Shown piece by piece: positions 29,533-39,359 of a stretch of DNA of 64,000 nucleotides. The notes under the pieces are model-generated. The model searched no databases and was not told the origin of the DNA. It was given only the letters and a program-made list of their open reading frames with translations. Position numbers and translations under genes: made by a program. Each line of letters opens with the position of its first letter. Position 1 is the stretch's first letter. The stretch spans positions 19,071 to 83,070 of the forward strand of contig NZ_AUAM01000024.1 in the NCBI RefSeq assembly GCF_000428725.1, read 5' to 3'. Source of the stretch: Psychromonas aquimarina ATCC BAA-1526. Lineage in GTDB: Bacteria; Pseudomonadota; Gammaproteobacteria; Enterobacterales; Psychromonadaceae.

Positions 29533-30498
29533 ATGATGAATAAGATCTTTAAAAGCTCACTCCTGGGCGCATTAGTTTTATCGACTACGATAGCAGCTGC
29601 TGCAGAGCAAAAATTTGTGACAATCGGTACAGGCGGACAAACAGGCGTGTATTACGTTGTCGGTCAGTCTATTTGTAAACTGGTTAACCGCGGCATTAAA
29701 GATCACAATATCAAATGTAATGCACCTTCTACAGGCGGCTCTGTTGCTAATATCAATGCAATCGGTGCAGGCGAGCAGGATATGGGCGTTGCCCAGTCTG
29801 ACTGGCAGTTCCACGCCTATAACGGTACCAGCAAATTTGAAGGTAAAGGTAATAAAGAACTGCGTGCGTTATTCTCAGTTCACCCTGAACCGTTCACTTT
29901 AGTTGTACGTGCTGATGCCGGCATTAACAGTTTTGATGATTTAAAAAATAAACGTGTCAATGTTGGTAATCCCGGTTCAGGTACACGCGGTACAATGGAA
30001 GTTGTAATGGCCGCCAAGAAGTTAGCAATGAAAGACTTCAGCCTTAAATCAGAACTAAAAGCCGCTGAAATGTCAGCTGCCTTATGTGATAACAACTTAG
30101 ATGCGATTACTTATACAGCTGGTCATCCGTCTGGTGCGATTAAAGAAGCAAGTGTATCCTGTGCCTCTAAAATTGCTCCGGTTACCGGCCCTGAAGTTGA
30201 TAAACTGATTGCTGATTTCCCTTTCTATGCTCCGGCAGTTATTCCGGGTGGCATGTACAAAGGTACAGATCAGGATGTTAAGACTTTTGGTGTAGCCGCG
30301 ACATTTGTCAGCTCAACTAACACAGATGATGAAACTGTTTATCAGGTTGTTAAAGCGGTATTTGATAATTTCAAACGTTTCAAAAAATTACACCCTGCAT
30401 TTGCTCACTTAAGTGAGAAAGATATGATCAGCAACGCATTATCTGCGCCTCTGCATGACGGTGCCGTTAAATATTACAAAGAACGCGGCTGGATGTAA
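29533..30498 (+). CDS. TAXI family TRAP transporter binding protein, copy 2
   Basis: 321 residues; signal peptide about 1-23 ending AAAAEQKF. The mature protein starts KFVTIGTGGQTGVYYVVGQS and parallels copy 1 throughout (VAQSDWQFHAYNGTSKFEG, PAVIPGGMYKGTDQD). Codons look better optimised than in copy 1. It directly precedes the permease and is the likelier main partner. Two adjacent ATGs (29533, 29536) are possible; AAAGGGA precedes them. Substrate unknown; glutamate-like acids are common for the family. Confidence 0.9.
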   Translation: MMNKIFKSSLLGALVLSTTIAAAAEQKFVTIGTGGQTGVYYVVGQSICKLVNRGIKDHNIKCNAPSTGGSVANINAIGAGEQDMGVAQSDWQFHAYNGTSKFEGKGNKELRALFSVHPEPFTLVVRADAGINSFDDLKNKRVNVGNPGSGTRGTMEVVMAAKKLAMKDFSLKSELKAAEMSAALCDNNLDAITYTAGHPSGAIKEASVSCASKIAPVTGPEVDKLIADFPFYAPAVIPGGMYKGTDQDVKTFGVAATFVSSTNTDDETVYQVVKAVFDNFKRFKKLHPAFAHLSEKDMISNALSAPLHDGAVKYYKERGWM

Positions 30499-30546
30499 TT
30501 CTTCCTCAAATTTATCTGCCTGACCTGGTTCGGGCATAGTAATAGC

Positions 30547-30580
30547 AAAGGCAGCTGATGATTCACTGCCTTTTGTCTTT
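30547..30580 (+). terminator. Partial terminator between TAXI copy 2 and the permease
   Basis: Stem AAAGGCAG / CTGCCTTT (30547-30554, 30566-30573) followed by a T-rich run. It would lower permease expression relative to the binding protein, a usual arrangement in transporters. Confidence 0.55.
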
Positions 30581-30601
30581 TCAGTAAATATAGAAGTTTT
30601 T

Positions 30602-33223
30602 ATGCGCGAAACAATACATATAATGGATGAAAATGAGCTTCAGGAGCTCGTTGAACAAACAGAAACCGGCGGGCGTCATGTAGTCGGCGGAGTTAAAAAG
30701 TTAATCACAGTGACTGCGATTGCCTGGTCTTTATTCCAGCTTTATTTCTCTTCTCCTGTGCCTTTTATTTTCCAGCAGTTTATTAATGACCTCGGATTAA
30801 ACCTGACAGTTGTATTTGATGATACCAAAGCACGATCTATTCATTTAGCTTTTGCACTGTTTCTGGCATTTTTATCTTATCCTGCGTTTAAAAACTCTAA
30901 CAAAGCTATTGTCCCGATCGGAGACTGGATTTTAGCTTTGTTAGGGGGATTTTTAGGCGCATATTATTTTATTTTTTATGACGGCATTGTACAGCGGGTT
31001 GGTATTCCTAGTAAGATGGATATTTTTGCCGGTGTAGCTGGTATCTTAATACTGCTGGAAGCCACACGAAGAAGTCTCGGCGCTCCATTAGCTGTCATTG
31101 CACTGATTTTCTTGTCGTTTAACTTTATGGGCCCGAATTTACCGCAGCTGCTTGCCCATAATGCCAATAAGATAACCACCATAGTTAACCAGCAGTGGAT
31201 CACCACTGAAGGGGTCTTTGGTATTGCACTTGGCGTATCCACCAAGTTTGTATTTTTATTTGTACTGTTCGGGGCGCTTTTAGATAAAGCCGGTGCTGGT
31301 AATTACTTTATTAAAACCGCCTTTTCTTTACTTGGACATTTACGAGGCGGTCCGGCTAAAGCCGCTGTTATTGCATCGGGGCTGACAGGTTTAATTTCCG
31401 GTTCATCAATTGCAAATGTTGTTACAACCGGCACCTTTACTATTCCGATGATGAAAAAAGTCGGTTTTACCTCTGAAAAAGCCGGTGCAGTTGAAGTTGC
31501 CTCTTCAGTTAACGGGCAGATCATGCCGCCGGTAATGGGCGCGGCCGCTTTCTTAATGGTTGAATATGTCGGTATTACTTATTTTGAAGTGGTTAAACAC
31601 GCAATAATACCGGCACTTATTTCCTATATCGCACTGGTTTATATTGTTCATTTAGAAGCTATGAAAGCCGGTATGCACGGTTTAGAAAGAGCTAAACAGC
31701 CGCCGGCTCTGCTGATTCGTTTACGCAACAGCGCATTGATTGTTTTCTCCTTCTGCCTGCTGTCACTGCTTGTTTATTACGGCCTAGGCTGGATTAAATC
31801 CTTTGCCGGAGAAGCGTCGCTTTATGTGATTGCATTCTTAATTACACTGGCATATATCGCTATTGCTTACTGGTGTGCCAAGTTTCCAGAGCTTGAACTG
31901 GAAGATGCTAACGAGCCGATCGTTCATCTGCCGCCGGTAAAAGAAACGGTGAATTCAGGTCTGCATTTTTTATTACCTGTGGTTGTTTTAATCTGGTGTT
32001 TAATGATTGAGCGCCTTTCTCCAGGGACATCTGCCTTCTGGGGAACAACGGTATTGGTTATTATTCTACTGACTCAGAAAGCCCTGTTTGCTTATTTTCG
32101 AGGTGATCGTAATTTAGCCGCACAGCTGAAAGCAGGGGTTAATGATCTCTTTGAAGGTTTGGAGATCGGTGCTAAGAATATGGTCAGCATCGGTATTGCC
32201 ACTGCTACAGCTGGTATTATAGTTGGTGTGGTTGCATTAACTAATGTTGGTGCGCCTCTGGCCGATATTGTTGAGATAATTTCAGGCGGTAATATTTTAT
32301 TAATGCTGATTTTTGTTGGTATGTTAAGCCTGATTTTAGGTATGGGACTGCCGACTACCGCAAACTATATTGTTGTTTCATCGCTGCTAGCCTCGGTTAT
32401 TGTGGAAGTAGGGCAGCAGAACGGTCTGATTGTACCGTTAATTGCGGTGCACCTGTTTGTATTTTATTTCGGAATTATGGCTGATGTAACGCCTCCAGTC
32501 GGGCTGGCCTCTTTTGCCGCTGCTGCTATTTCCGGCGGCAAGCCGATTAAAACCAGTGTTATTGCATTCTTTTACAGTCTGCGTACCGCTATTTTACCTT
32601 TCCTGTTTATTTTCAATACGGATCTGCTGTTAATTGATGTGAGCTGGATGCAGGGGATCGGGGTATTTATTATCGCCACCGTGGCTATTCTTATTTTTAC
32701 CGCGGCGACGCAGAAATACTTTTTCGATGACTGCAGCTGGCTGGAGGTGATGGTTATGCTGCTGATTGCATTTGCGCTGTTCCGTCCGGCTTATTTTATG
32801 GAAAAGATATCTCCGACTTACGTGAAAATTGAACCTTATAACCTTGTTTCCGAGCTTCAGCATACGCACAGTACACGTGATATGAAAATGCAGGTTAGCG
32901 GTTTAAGTGATATCGGCGAGCCTGTGACCTTTTATGTTCACCTGCCGATACAGGGTGAATCAGGTGAAGAACGTTTAAGTAATATGGGACTAACCCTGAT
33001 AGATAATGACGGAAGCATGATTATTGATGATGTTGCTTTTGACAGTCCGGCTGCTGCTATGGGCCTTGACTGGGATCAGAAAATATTAGCGGTGGAGATG
33101 CCCGTAGAAGGCGCTCTGGCCAAAGAGTGGTTATATATTCCGGCTCTGCTGATGTTATGGGGAATTGCCCTGATTCAGATCCGCCGCCGTAAAGCGATGA
33201 TACTTAAATTAGCGATGGATTAA
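30602..33223 (+). CDS. TRAP transporter fused permease (DctQM type, TAXI-linked)
   Basis: 873 residues, a fusion of the small (DctQ-like, about 35-180) and large (DctM-like, about 190-720) membrane subunits. The large subunit shows SGSSIANVVTTGTFTIPMMKK, GQIMPPVMGAAAFLMVEY and MGLPTTANYIVVSSLLA. A C-terminal extension (about 740-850), between membrane segments, is soluble and was not assigned. It imports its substrate with an ion gradient, fed by the TAXI proteins upstream. An alternative start lies seven codons downstream. Confidence 0.92.
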   Translation: MRETIHIMDENELQELVEQTETGGRHVVGGVKKLITVTAIAWSLFQLYFSSPVPFIFQQFINDLGLNLTVVFDDTKARSIHLAFALFLAFLSYPAFKNSNKAIVPIGDWILALLGGFLGAYYFIFYDGIVQRVGIPSKMDIFAGVAGILILLEATRRSLGAPLAVIALIFLSFNFMGPNLPQLLAHNANKITTIVNQQWITTEGVFGIALGVSTKFVFLFVLFGALLDKAGAGNYFIKTAFSLLGHLRGGPAKAAVIASGLTGLISGSSIANVVTTGTFTIPMMKKVGFTSEKAGAVEVASSVNGQIMPPVMGAAAFLMVEYVGITYFEVVKHAIIPALISYIALVYIVHLEAMKAGMHGLERAKQPPALLIRLRNSALIVFSFCLLSLLVYYGLGWIKSFAGEASLYVIAFLITLAYIAIAYWCAKFPELELEDANEPIVHLPPVKETVNSGLHFLLPVVVLIWCLMIERLSPGTSAFWGTTVLVIILLTQKALFAYFRGDRNLAAQLKAGVNDLFEGLEIGAKNMVSIGIATATAGIIVGVVALTNVGAPLADIVEIISGGNILLMLIFVGMLSLILGMGLPTTANYIVVSSLLASVIVEVGQQNGLIVPLIAVHLFVFYFGIMADVTPPVGLASFAAAAISGGKPIKTSVIAFFYSLRTAILPFLFIFNTDLLLIDVSWMQGIGVFIIATVAILIFTAATQKYFFDDCSWLEVMVMLLIAFALFRPAYFMEKISPTYVKIEPYNLVSELQHTHSTRDMKMQVSGLSDIGEPVTFYVHLPIQGESGEERLSNMGLTLIDNDGSMIIDDVAFDSPAAAMGLDWDQKILAVEMPVEGALAKEWLYIPALLMLWGIALIQIRRRKAMILKLAMD

Positions 33224-33278
33224 TGTCAAGCAGGTGAGCATTGTTGAGTGTTTTCCTGCTGGCTCTAAATTCTAAGCA

Positions 33279-33325
33279 TAAAAAAAGCCCCGTTTACAAC
33301 TGAGTGTAAACGGGGCTTTTTATTT
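33279..33325. terminator. Bidirectional terminator between the TRAP permease and fur
   Basis: 16-bp stem AAAAGCCCCGTTTACA / TGTAAACGGGGCTTTT (33283-33298, 33305-33320) with A and T flanks. Confidence 0.92.
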
Positions 33326-33348
33326 AGACTGCGCTGCGGCTATAAAAG

Positions 33349-33774
33349 CTATTTATGCTTACAGATACCGTCAACAGGTTCACCGTACAGGTAAAGGCTG
33401 TGGTTAGTAAGTTTGATACCATATTTTTCAGCAATCAGTTTTTGTTGTTTTTCAATTAATTCATCATTAAATTCGATTACTTCACCGCATTTCAGGCAGA
33501 CCAGGTGGTCGTGATGATCCTGATTAGCAAGTTCAAATACTGATTTGCCGCCTTCAAAGTGATGACGGGTAACAATACCTGCATCATCAAACTGGTTTAA
33601 TACGCGATAAACCGTTGCAACACCAACTTCATCTCCCTGCTCGAGCAATTTCTTATAAAGATCTTCAGCACTGATATGCTGGTTCTCTGACAGTTGAAGC
33701 AGACGTAAAATTTTAACACGCGGTGAAGTTATTTTTAATCCGGCTTCTTTTAATGCATCGTTTTCTAAAGACAT
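33349..33774 (-). CDS. fur: Ferric uptake regulator Fur
   Basis: 141 residues. Winged-helix DNA-binding half (about 1-83; ISAEDLYKKLLEQGDEVGVATVYRVL), then the metal-binding dimer domain with HHDHLVCLKCGEVIEF (H87, H88, H90, C93, C96). Represses iron-uptake genes when loaded with Fe(II). It is the last gene of a conserved run ybfF-DUF2788-ybfE-fldA-fur; fldA ends 31 nt upstream. No clear Fur box was found by eye in the short gap. Confidence 0.95.
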   Translation of the reverse strand: MSLENDALKEAGLKITSPRVKILRLLQLSENQHISAEDLYKKLLEQGDEVGVATVYRVLNQFDDAGIVTRHHFEGGKSVFELANQDHHDHLVCLKCGEVIEFNDELIEKQQKLIAEKYGIKLTNHSLYLYGEPVDGICKHK

Positions 33775-33805
33775 GATGGTTCCCTACGGTTTAACTGTCT
33801 GTGGT

Positions 33806-34333
33806 TCAGTCGGCAAGTTCTGCCAGGCACATTTCATTGTAAATCTGTTCAGCCCAGGCTTTTACGCGTGATGCTGTTAATTCCGGCTGACGATCTTCAT
33901 CGATACCAAGGCCGATAAAGTTGTTGTCGTCTACCAGTGCTTTTGATGCTTCAAATTCGTAACCTTCAGTTGACCAGTTACCAACAATGACAGCACCTTT
34001 ACTCTCTACTATATCACCAAGCTGGCCCATCGCATCAAGGAAGTATTCTGCATAATCTTCCTGATCGCCGCAGCCGAAAATAGCAACTAATTTATCGGTA
34101 AAATCAATATCTTCTAAATCAGGGAAGAAATCATCCCAGTCACACTGTGCTTCACCGTAATACCAGGTAGGAATGCCGAATAAAAGTAAGCTGTATTCAG
34201 CAATCTCTTCTTTGCTGCTTTTAGCAATGTCTTTTACTTCAACTAGATTTTTACCAAGTTCTTTCTGCAGCATTTTAGCAACAGCTTCAGTGTTGCCAGT
34301 GTCACTACCAAAAAAAATACCTACACTTGTCAT
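33806..34333 (-). CDS. fldA: Flavodoxin FldA
   Basis: 175 residues, a long-chain flavodoxin. The FMN phosphate loop is GSDTGNTEAVAKML; the aromatic shields lie in PTWYYGEAQCDWDDF and FGCGDQEDYAEYF. Low-potential electron carrier for, among others, biotin, methionine and isoprenoid enzymes. Essential in E. coli. Sits directly before fur, as in enterobacteria. Confidence 0.95.
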   Translation of the reverse strand: MTSVGIFFGSDTGNTEAVAKMLQKELGKNLVEVKDIAKSSKEEIAEYSLLLFGIPTWYYGEAQCDWDDFFPDLEDIDFTDKLVAIFGCGDQEDYAEYFLDAMGQLGDIVESKGAVIVGNWSTEGYEFEASKALVDDNNFIGLGIDEDRQPELTASRVKAWAEQIYNEMCLAELAD

Positions 34334-34353
34334 ACTTGTATACCTTGTATTAA

Positions 34354-34623
34354 TTAATTTAACTGTGCGTTAAGCAGCTGATTAATCAGCTCACCGCGAC
34401 TGATATCTTGTTCTTTTGACAGCTTGTTGAGTATTTCAAACAACTGACTGTCGACTTTTAATTCAATACGTTTTAAACCTTTCTGCTTATCTCGCTGTAT
34501 CTGTTTCTGCTTATTGATTTTAAGCTGTACTTGACGAGAATGCGGATTGCTTTTAGGCCTGCCGGGACGTACCTCATCAGCAAAAAGATCGTGGGTAATA
34601 CGATCAAATGATTCTTTTGCCAT
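34354..34623 (-). CDS. ybfE: YbfE-type ribbon-helix-helix protein
   Basis: 89 residues, matching E. coli YbfE (97; annotated as LexA-regulated): LFADEVRPGRPKSNPHSRQ, then GLKRIELKVDSQLFEILNKL, a ribbon-helix-helix. Function not established. I looked for a LexA box (CTG-N10-CAG) upstream and did not see one, so SOS control is doubtful here. Gap of 20 nt to fldA implies co-transcription. Confidence 0.85.
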   Translation of the reverse strand: MAKESFDRITHDLFADEVRPGRPKSNPHSRQVQLKINKQKQIQRDKQKGLKRIELKVDSQLFEILNKLSKEQDISRGELINQLLNAQLN

Positions 34624-34665
34624 TCTTCTACCTAAAAGTATTTGTTTAATTTGTAGTTAGATGCA

Positions 34666-34902
34666 CTAGATTGTTTCTGTGCTGATCCAGACTATTTCGA
34701 TAACTGCTTTGGATATAAAACCGATGCAGCCGAAAAACAGGACTGCCCATACGACATTACGCCCGAATTTAGGCACATTACCGCGTTTTAATACATCTTG
34801 AATGGAGAGGCCTATCAGCAGAAAAAGCAGCAGATAAAAACCATACAGGCCGATTGTTTCAATTTGTTCAGTATATTCTTGCAACATAAAAACCAGCTTC
34901 AT
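34666..34902 (-). CDS. DUF2788 small membrane protein
   Basis: 78 residues with two transmembrane segments (about 20-37 and 50-70) separated by DVLKRGNVPKFGRN, the family hallmark. An alternative start five codons in (MLQEY, at 34887) fits relatives slightly better; neither has a strong ribosome site. Unknown function, but conserved in position between ybfF and ybfE in related bacteria. Confidence 0.75.
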   Translation of the reverse strand: MKLVFMLQEYTEQIETIGLYGFYLLLFLLIGLSIQDVLKRGNVPKFGRNVVWAVLFFGCIGFISKAVIEIVWISTETI

Positions 34903-35030
34903 TCAAAAAAGAGGAATATAGCATATCCCCAAACAACTTGAAATGCAGATTCAGAGTAATGTTTAACAAGTATTTGTCGTTAAAATGCGCTGAAACTCGA
35001 CTTTTTAAGCCGCCTGGCTATAAAACTCTG

Positions 35031-35813
35031 CTAATTAAAAAACTGACTGACCAGGCGGTTAAATGTTTTTGCTTTTTCAGCGTGCAGCCAATGTCCTGTA
35101 TTATCAATTACTTTTGCTTTTGCTTTAGGAAAATAGCGTAAAATATCAGCCTGATTTTCTGGAAGAATATAATCAGATTTTGCACCTTTAATAAACAGTA
35201 TTTCTTTATTAAATATATTTTCCGAAGGCTGCCAGCCTCTTATTGACGGATAATTTTCCCGCATGGCCGTTAAATTAAACTGCAGCTGGTAACCATCCTG
35301 CTTCTTTTGTAATGATTTAAGTAGAAACTGGCGAATCTCCGGAGTTTGTACATATTCACTAAGGAGCTTTTCGGCTGCTTGTCTGCTTTCTATATGCTGC
35401 TCGGCAACAAGCTGCAGACCCGCAAAAACATCACTGTGCTTATCGGGATAATTAACTGGTGCGATATCTGCGATAACAATCTTGTTGATCCTCTGCGGAT
35501 GCAGCAGAGCACAAGTCATGGCTACCTTGCCGCCCATCGAATGCCCGACAATTGAAAATGATTCAATATTAAGAAAATCTGCCAGCTCAAAAATATCTTC
35601 AGCCATTTCCTGATAGGACATACCGGCACAATGGGGGCTCTTTCCGTGGTTACGCAGGTCGACATTGACCGTGTGGTGGGTCTTGTTCAGGGTTTTGGCT
35701 AATAGAGCTAGATTTGATAAACTGCCGAATAATCCGTGAATGATAAAAACAACCTCACATTTTTGATCACTTTCATTTAAAGCTGTTTGTTTTTGTTGGT
35801 AATTAAGTAGCAT
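35031..35813 (-). CDS. ybfF: Alpha/beta-hydrolase, YbfF esterase
   Basis: 260 residues with the alpha/beta-hydrolase fold. Oxyanion region IIHGLFGSLSN, nucleophile elbow GHSMGGKV (S92), catalytic His in IDNTGHWLHAEK near the end. E. coli YbfF hydrolyses acyl-CoA and simple esters; the natural substrate is unknown. Divergent from seqA, with the 266-bp inverted-repeat element in between. Confidence 0.88.
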   Translation of the reverse strand: MLLNYQQKQTALNESDQKCEVVFIIHGLFGSLSNLALLAKTLNKTHHTVNVDLRNHGKSPHCAGMSYQEMAEDIFELADFLNIESFSIVGHSMGGKVAMTCALLHPQRINKIVIADIAPVNYPDKHSDVFAGLQLVAEQHIESRQAAEKLLSEYVQTPEIRQFLLKSLQKKQDGYQLQFNLTAMRENYPSIRGWQPSENIFNKEILFIKGAKSDYILPENQADILRYFPKAKAKVIDNTGHWLHAEKAKTFNRLVSQFFN

Positions 35814-35845
35814 AAGATTCGATTTTAAGTGAAAATATAATACTT

Positions 35846-36111
35846 AGTACCTTAACATAAAAGTTTTGAACGATTCAGCGGGATTTTAAATTGTCAAATA
35901 CAAGGCATTTGCTTGAAGACATAGTTGTTCTATGTCGAAAACAAATAACGCAGTAGTTGGCTATTTAAAACCCGCCCAGAGGGAGCTCACCTGGCAAGTG
36001 AGCACTGCGTTACTTTAATTTGAAAGGCATCAGGCCTTCCTAAAATAAAGTGCCTTGTGCTGACTCACCAGGTGAACTCTGAATCAATCAAAATCTCTGT
36101 GTTAAGGTACT
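35846..36111. repeat. 266-bp element with 12-bp terminal inverted repeats
   Basis: Ends are AGTACCTTAACA (35846-35857) and TGTTAAGGTACT (36100-36111). Inside are several nested inverted pairs: GACATAG/CTATGTC, AACGCAGT/ACTGCGTT, and a longer imperfect pair around GAGCTCACCTGG and CCAGGTGAACTC. It has no coding frame and no clear target duplication. It looks like an intergenic mobile or structured repeat family in the ybfF-seqA gap. Confidence 0.7.
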
Positions 36112-36313
36112 CTATTTATCGAATTACATATGTCAGAACTCAAGCATAATCTGTGCTGAGTTTAACATAGTTGTTACATTGACAGTATTTTCCCAATATG
36201 AACAGTGTTAATGAGACTTATCGAAAGAGTGTGATTGTAATGTCACAGACAGGTTGTCTTATTAGCGTGCCTATTAAACGTCAATGGTTATGTAAAAAGC
36301 GAATGGTGAAAGA

Positions 36314-36925
36314 ATGAAACAAATTGAAATAGAAGACGACCTTTATAAATATATTCTGACTAATATAGAGGCTTTTGGTGAAACACCTTCACAAATACTG
36401 CGTCGATTACTTTCTCTGCCGGCCGCTGATGAAAATAATACACTGCAGCAGGGCTGCGCAGAAAAGTCTGAGCCTGTTGTTTCTGTTCCTGAAAATGAGA
36501 TTAAAGCTAATCCCCCTGCGGCAGCTCACACTTCTGCATCTTCGTTAAGTGAACCGCTTGCACATGGTGTGGAAGTTTTATTTGATAGTGAGGTTTTTAA
36601 ATTAGAATCCGTCGTGACTAATAAGTTTATGATGATGCTGACAGCGATGTATTACGAAAATAAAGACCGTTTTGTAGAGGCCGCTGAAAAAACCAAAGGG
36701 CGTACCCGTGATTATTTAGGACAAAATTTATCTGCATTATTAGCATCAGACAACCAGGAAGAGCTTGCTTTATTTAAAGCCAGCAAACCTCGTGCAATTC
36801 CTAATACCCCGTTTTGGGTGATTACAAATGCCAACACCGGCAGAAAACGCATTATTTTAACCCAGATGATGGCTTGTATGGGATACCCGCATCATCTCAT
36901 TGAACGTATAAAAGAAGAAATTTAA
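36314..36925 (+). CDS. seqA: Negative modulator of replication initiation SeqA
   Basis: 203 residues. N-terminal oligomerisation domain (MKQIEIEDDLYKYILTNIEA, about 1-35), a variable linker (about 36-80) and the C-terminal domain that binds hemimethylated GATC (TPFWVITNANTGRKRIIL, about 160-178). It sequesters newly replicated origins and implies Dam methylation in this host. Followed by pgm, as in E. coli. Confidence 0.95.
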   Translation: MKQIEIEDDLYKYILTNIEAFGETPSQILRRLLSLPAADENNTLQQGCAEKSEPVVSVPENEIKANPPAAAHTSASSLSEPLAHGVEVLFDSEVFKLESVVTNKFMMMLTAMYYENKDRFVEAAEKTKGRTRDYLGQNLSALLASDNQEELALFKASKPRAIPNTPFWVITNANTGRKRIILTQMMACMGYPHHLIERIKEEI

Positions 36926-37013
36926 TATATAACATTTTTAACAAGTTACATGATTATCTAGTAAGCATATTTATAGAAACATTTTTATTTATATTTTTGA
37001 GGTAGTAACAATT

Positions 37014-38666
37014 ATGGCAATTCATCCACGCGCGGGTAAAACTGCACAAGCAAGTGATTTAGTAGATATTCCAAAGCTGGTATCAGCTTATTATATCAAT
37101 ATTCCCGATGTGAGCATTGCAAGTGAACAGGTAGCATTCGGTACTTCAGGGCATCGAGGCTGTTCATTTAAGAACGCTTTTACTGAGCTGCATATCTTAG
37201 CAATCAGCCAGGCATTAGCTGAATATCGTATTGAGCAGGGATATACAGGACCGATGTTTATCGGTAAAGATACACATGCTTTGTCTGAGCCGGCTTTTGC
37301 TTCTGCAGTGCAGGTGCTTGTTGCTAACGGCATTAAAGTGATTGTGCAGGCAGGCGGCGGTTATACACCTACTCCGGTTATTTCTCATGCTATTCTGCAG
37401 TACAACAATGAAAACCCTGATAATTTAGCTGACGGTATTGTGATCACTCCTTCACATAATCCACCGGAAGACGGCGGCTTTAAATACAACCCGCCAAACG
37501 GCGGTCCGGCAGACAGCGATGTAACTAAAATTATCCAGGATCGTGCGAATCAGATTTTAGATGACCAGTTTGATGATATTAAGCAGTGGGACTTCTCTGA
37601 AGCAATGGAGTCTGAGTTTGTTGAAGAGTATGACTACGTCCAGCCTTATGTTAATGATCTTAAAAACGTACTTAATGTAGAAGCAATTGCAGAAGCGGGT
37701 ATCAAAATTGGTGTTGATACATTAGGCGGTTCAGGTGTGGCGTACTGGCCAGTGATTGCTAAGACCTATGGTTTAGATATTGAAGTGGTTAATGACCGTG
37801 TTGATCCTACTTTCTCTTTTATGACCCTGGATAAAGACGGGAAAATCCGTATGGATTGTTCTTCTCCTTATGCAATGGCGAGTTTAATCGAACTTAAAGA
37901 CAAGTTTGATGTTGCCATTGCCAACGATCCTGATTACGACCGTCATGGTATTGTGACTAAAAGCTCTGGTCTGTTAAACCCTAACCATTACCTGGCTGTG
38001 GCAATTAACTACCTGTTTAAGCACAGAACAGACTGGCCTGAAAATGCAATTGTCGGCAAAACTCTGGTTTCAAGTTCAATGATCGACCGTGTTGTGGTTG
38101 AGCTTGAGCGTGAAATGTCAGAAGTACCGGTTGGTTTTAAATGGTTTGTTGACGGCCTTTATGAAGGTAAATTTGGTTTCGGCGGAGAAGAAAGTGCCGG
38201 AGCATCATTCCTGCGTAAAGACGGAACAGTATGGAGCACAGATAAAGACGGTATTATTTTAGCGCTGCTGGCAGCTGAAATTATTGCTGTAACAGGTAAA
38301 GATCCAGGTGAACATTACGCTGAATTTACTGAAAAATTCGGTTCTCCTATTTATCAGCGTTTTGATGCACCGGCAACACCGGAACAGAAAGCGGTACTGG
38401 CAAACTTAAGCCCGGAAATGGTTGAAGCTGAAACATTAGCCGGAGAAAGAATCACAGCAAAACTGACTCATGCATCGGGCAACGGTGCTGCTATCGGCGG
38501 TTTGAAAGTGACAACTGAAAACGGCTGGTTTGCTGCTCGTCCGTCTGGTACAGAGAATATCTACAAAATTTACTCTGAATCATTTATCGGTGCAGAGCAT
38601 ATTGCTGAAATACAGAAAGAAGCACAAGAGATTGTTGCTCAGGCATTTGCTAAAGCCGGTTTATAG
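37014..38666 (+). CDS. pgm: Phosphoglucomutase (alpha-D-glucose phosphate-specific)
   Basis: 550 residues. Phosphoserine loop [20 protein letters not shown] (S147), metal loop DPDYDRHG, sugar-binding GEESAGAS, phosphate-binding RPSGTEN. Interconverts glucose-1-phosphate and glucose-6-phosphate, linking glycogen breakdown by GlgP/GlgX to glycolysis. 88 nt after seqA; probably the same transcript. A strong terminator follows. Confidence 0.95.
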   Translation: MAIHPRAGKTAQASDLVDIPKLVSAYYINIPDVSIASEQVAFGTSGHRGCSFKNAFTELHILAISQALAEYRIEQGYTGPMFIGKDTHALSEPAFASAVQVLVANGIKVIVQAGGGYTPTPVISHAILQYNNENPDNLADGIVITPSHNPPEDGGFKYNPPNGGPADSDVTKIIQDRANQILDDQFDDIKQWDFSEAMESEFVEEYDYVQPYVNDLKNVLNVEAIAEAGIKIGVDTLGGSGVAYWPVIAKTYGLDIEVVNDRVDPTFSFMTLDKDGKIRMDCSSPYAMASLIELKDKFDVAIANDPDYDRHGIVTKSSGLLNPNHYLAVAINYLFKHRTDWPENAIVGKTLVSSSMIDRVVVELEREMSEVPVGFKWFVDGLYEGKFGFGGEESAGASFLRKDGTVWSTDKDGIILALLAAEIIAVTGKDPGEHYAEFTEKFGSPIYQRFDAPATPEQKAVLANLSPEMVEAETLAGERITAKLTHASGNGAAIGGLKVTTENGWFAARPSGTENIYKIYSESFIGAEHIAEIQKEAQEIVAQAFAKAGL

Positions 38667-38699
38667 AAACCGCTTAAAAACAGTTTTATAAACAAGTAG

Positions 38700-38730
38700 A
38701 GCGAAGGTTAATAACCTTCGCTTTTTTTAT
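38700..38730 (+). terminator. Intrinsic terminator after pgm
   Basis: Stem AGCGAAGGTT / AACCTTCGCT (38700-38709, 38713-38722) followed by seven Ts. Confidence 0.93.
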
Positions 38731-39359
38731 GCGCTAAATATTGTTGTTTAGTTATTCTATTTTTTAATTTCTCCTTTTTGTTCCCATTAAAGTTCATATT
38801 TTAAAGCGCCTGTAAGCAGAGTTATCTACTGATCTGTATCAATATATGATGCTTTTTTTAAATGACTTTTTTCTCTTATTTTAGCCCGTCTCAGCTGCTG
38901 CATTCTTCTAAAGAAATGCTTTATGTGCTAAATAGTGTGATCTTGGTCATAATTTGTTATGCAGGAAATTTCACACTGCGCCTGGTTACTTTTAGTGCAA
39001 AGATCGTCTACCCCCTGGCTACGCCCGCACGAAAGTTTTTACTGTATATATAAAGGGTTACAGCAGTTTGTTAGGCTTTTTCCGAGATGATAAAAGCACT
39101 GTAATCTCTTTTGATTAATAATTATTTCAAAGGGGGGGGGCGTAGAAAAAAGGAGGGTGACGATTTATTCAGCGGGTACTATTGTTTAGCTACATTTTTA
39201 AAGTTAATAAACAAAGACTTGAGGAAAATGTAAAGAATCACAAATTAGTGGTAATTGAATGATCTTTATACTAAGTTGATTATTCAACTCTAACAGCTGC
39301 AAATCATCAAGTTGATGAAATTGCGCTATTTATTAAATATATGGAAATGTAGGTGTCTC
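38731..39359. promoter_or_regulatory. Long glgP upstream region with CRP-like site and G9 run
   Basis: 630 bases without a convincing gene. TGTGATCTTGGTCATA (38936-38951) resembles the CRP site TGTGA-N6-TCACA with one mismatch, and would suit a glycogen gene. A run of nine Gs lies at 39132-39140. A 63-codon reading frame at 38862-39053 has no ribosome site or family and is not called. Confidence 0.4.

Noticed and set aside
34624..34665. LexA box before ybfE
   Set aside because: The E. coli gene is annotated as LexA-regulated, but no CTG-N10-CAG is visible here.
38862..39053. 63-codon plus-strand frame upstream of glgP
   Set aside because: No ribosome site, no family and placement inside a regulatory-looking region.
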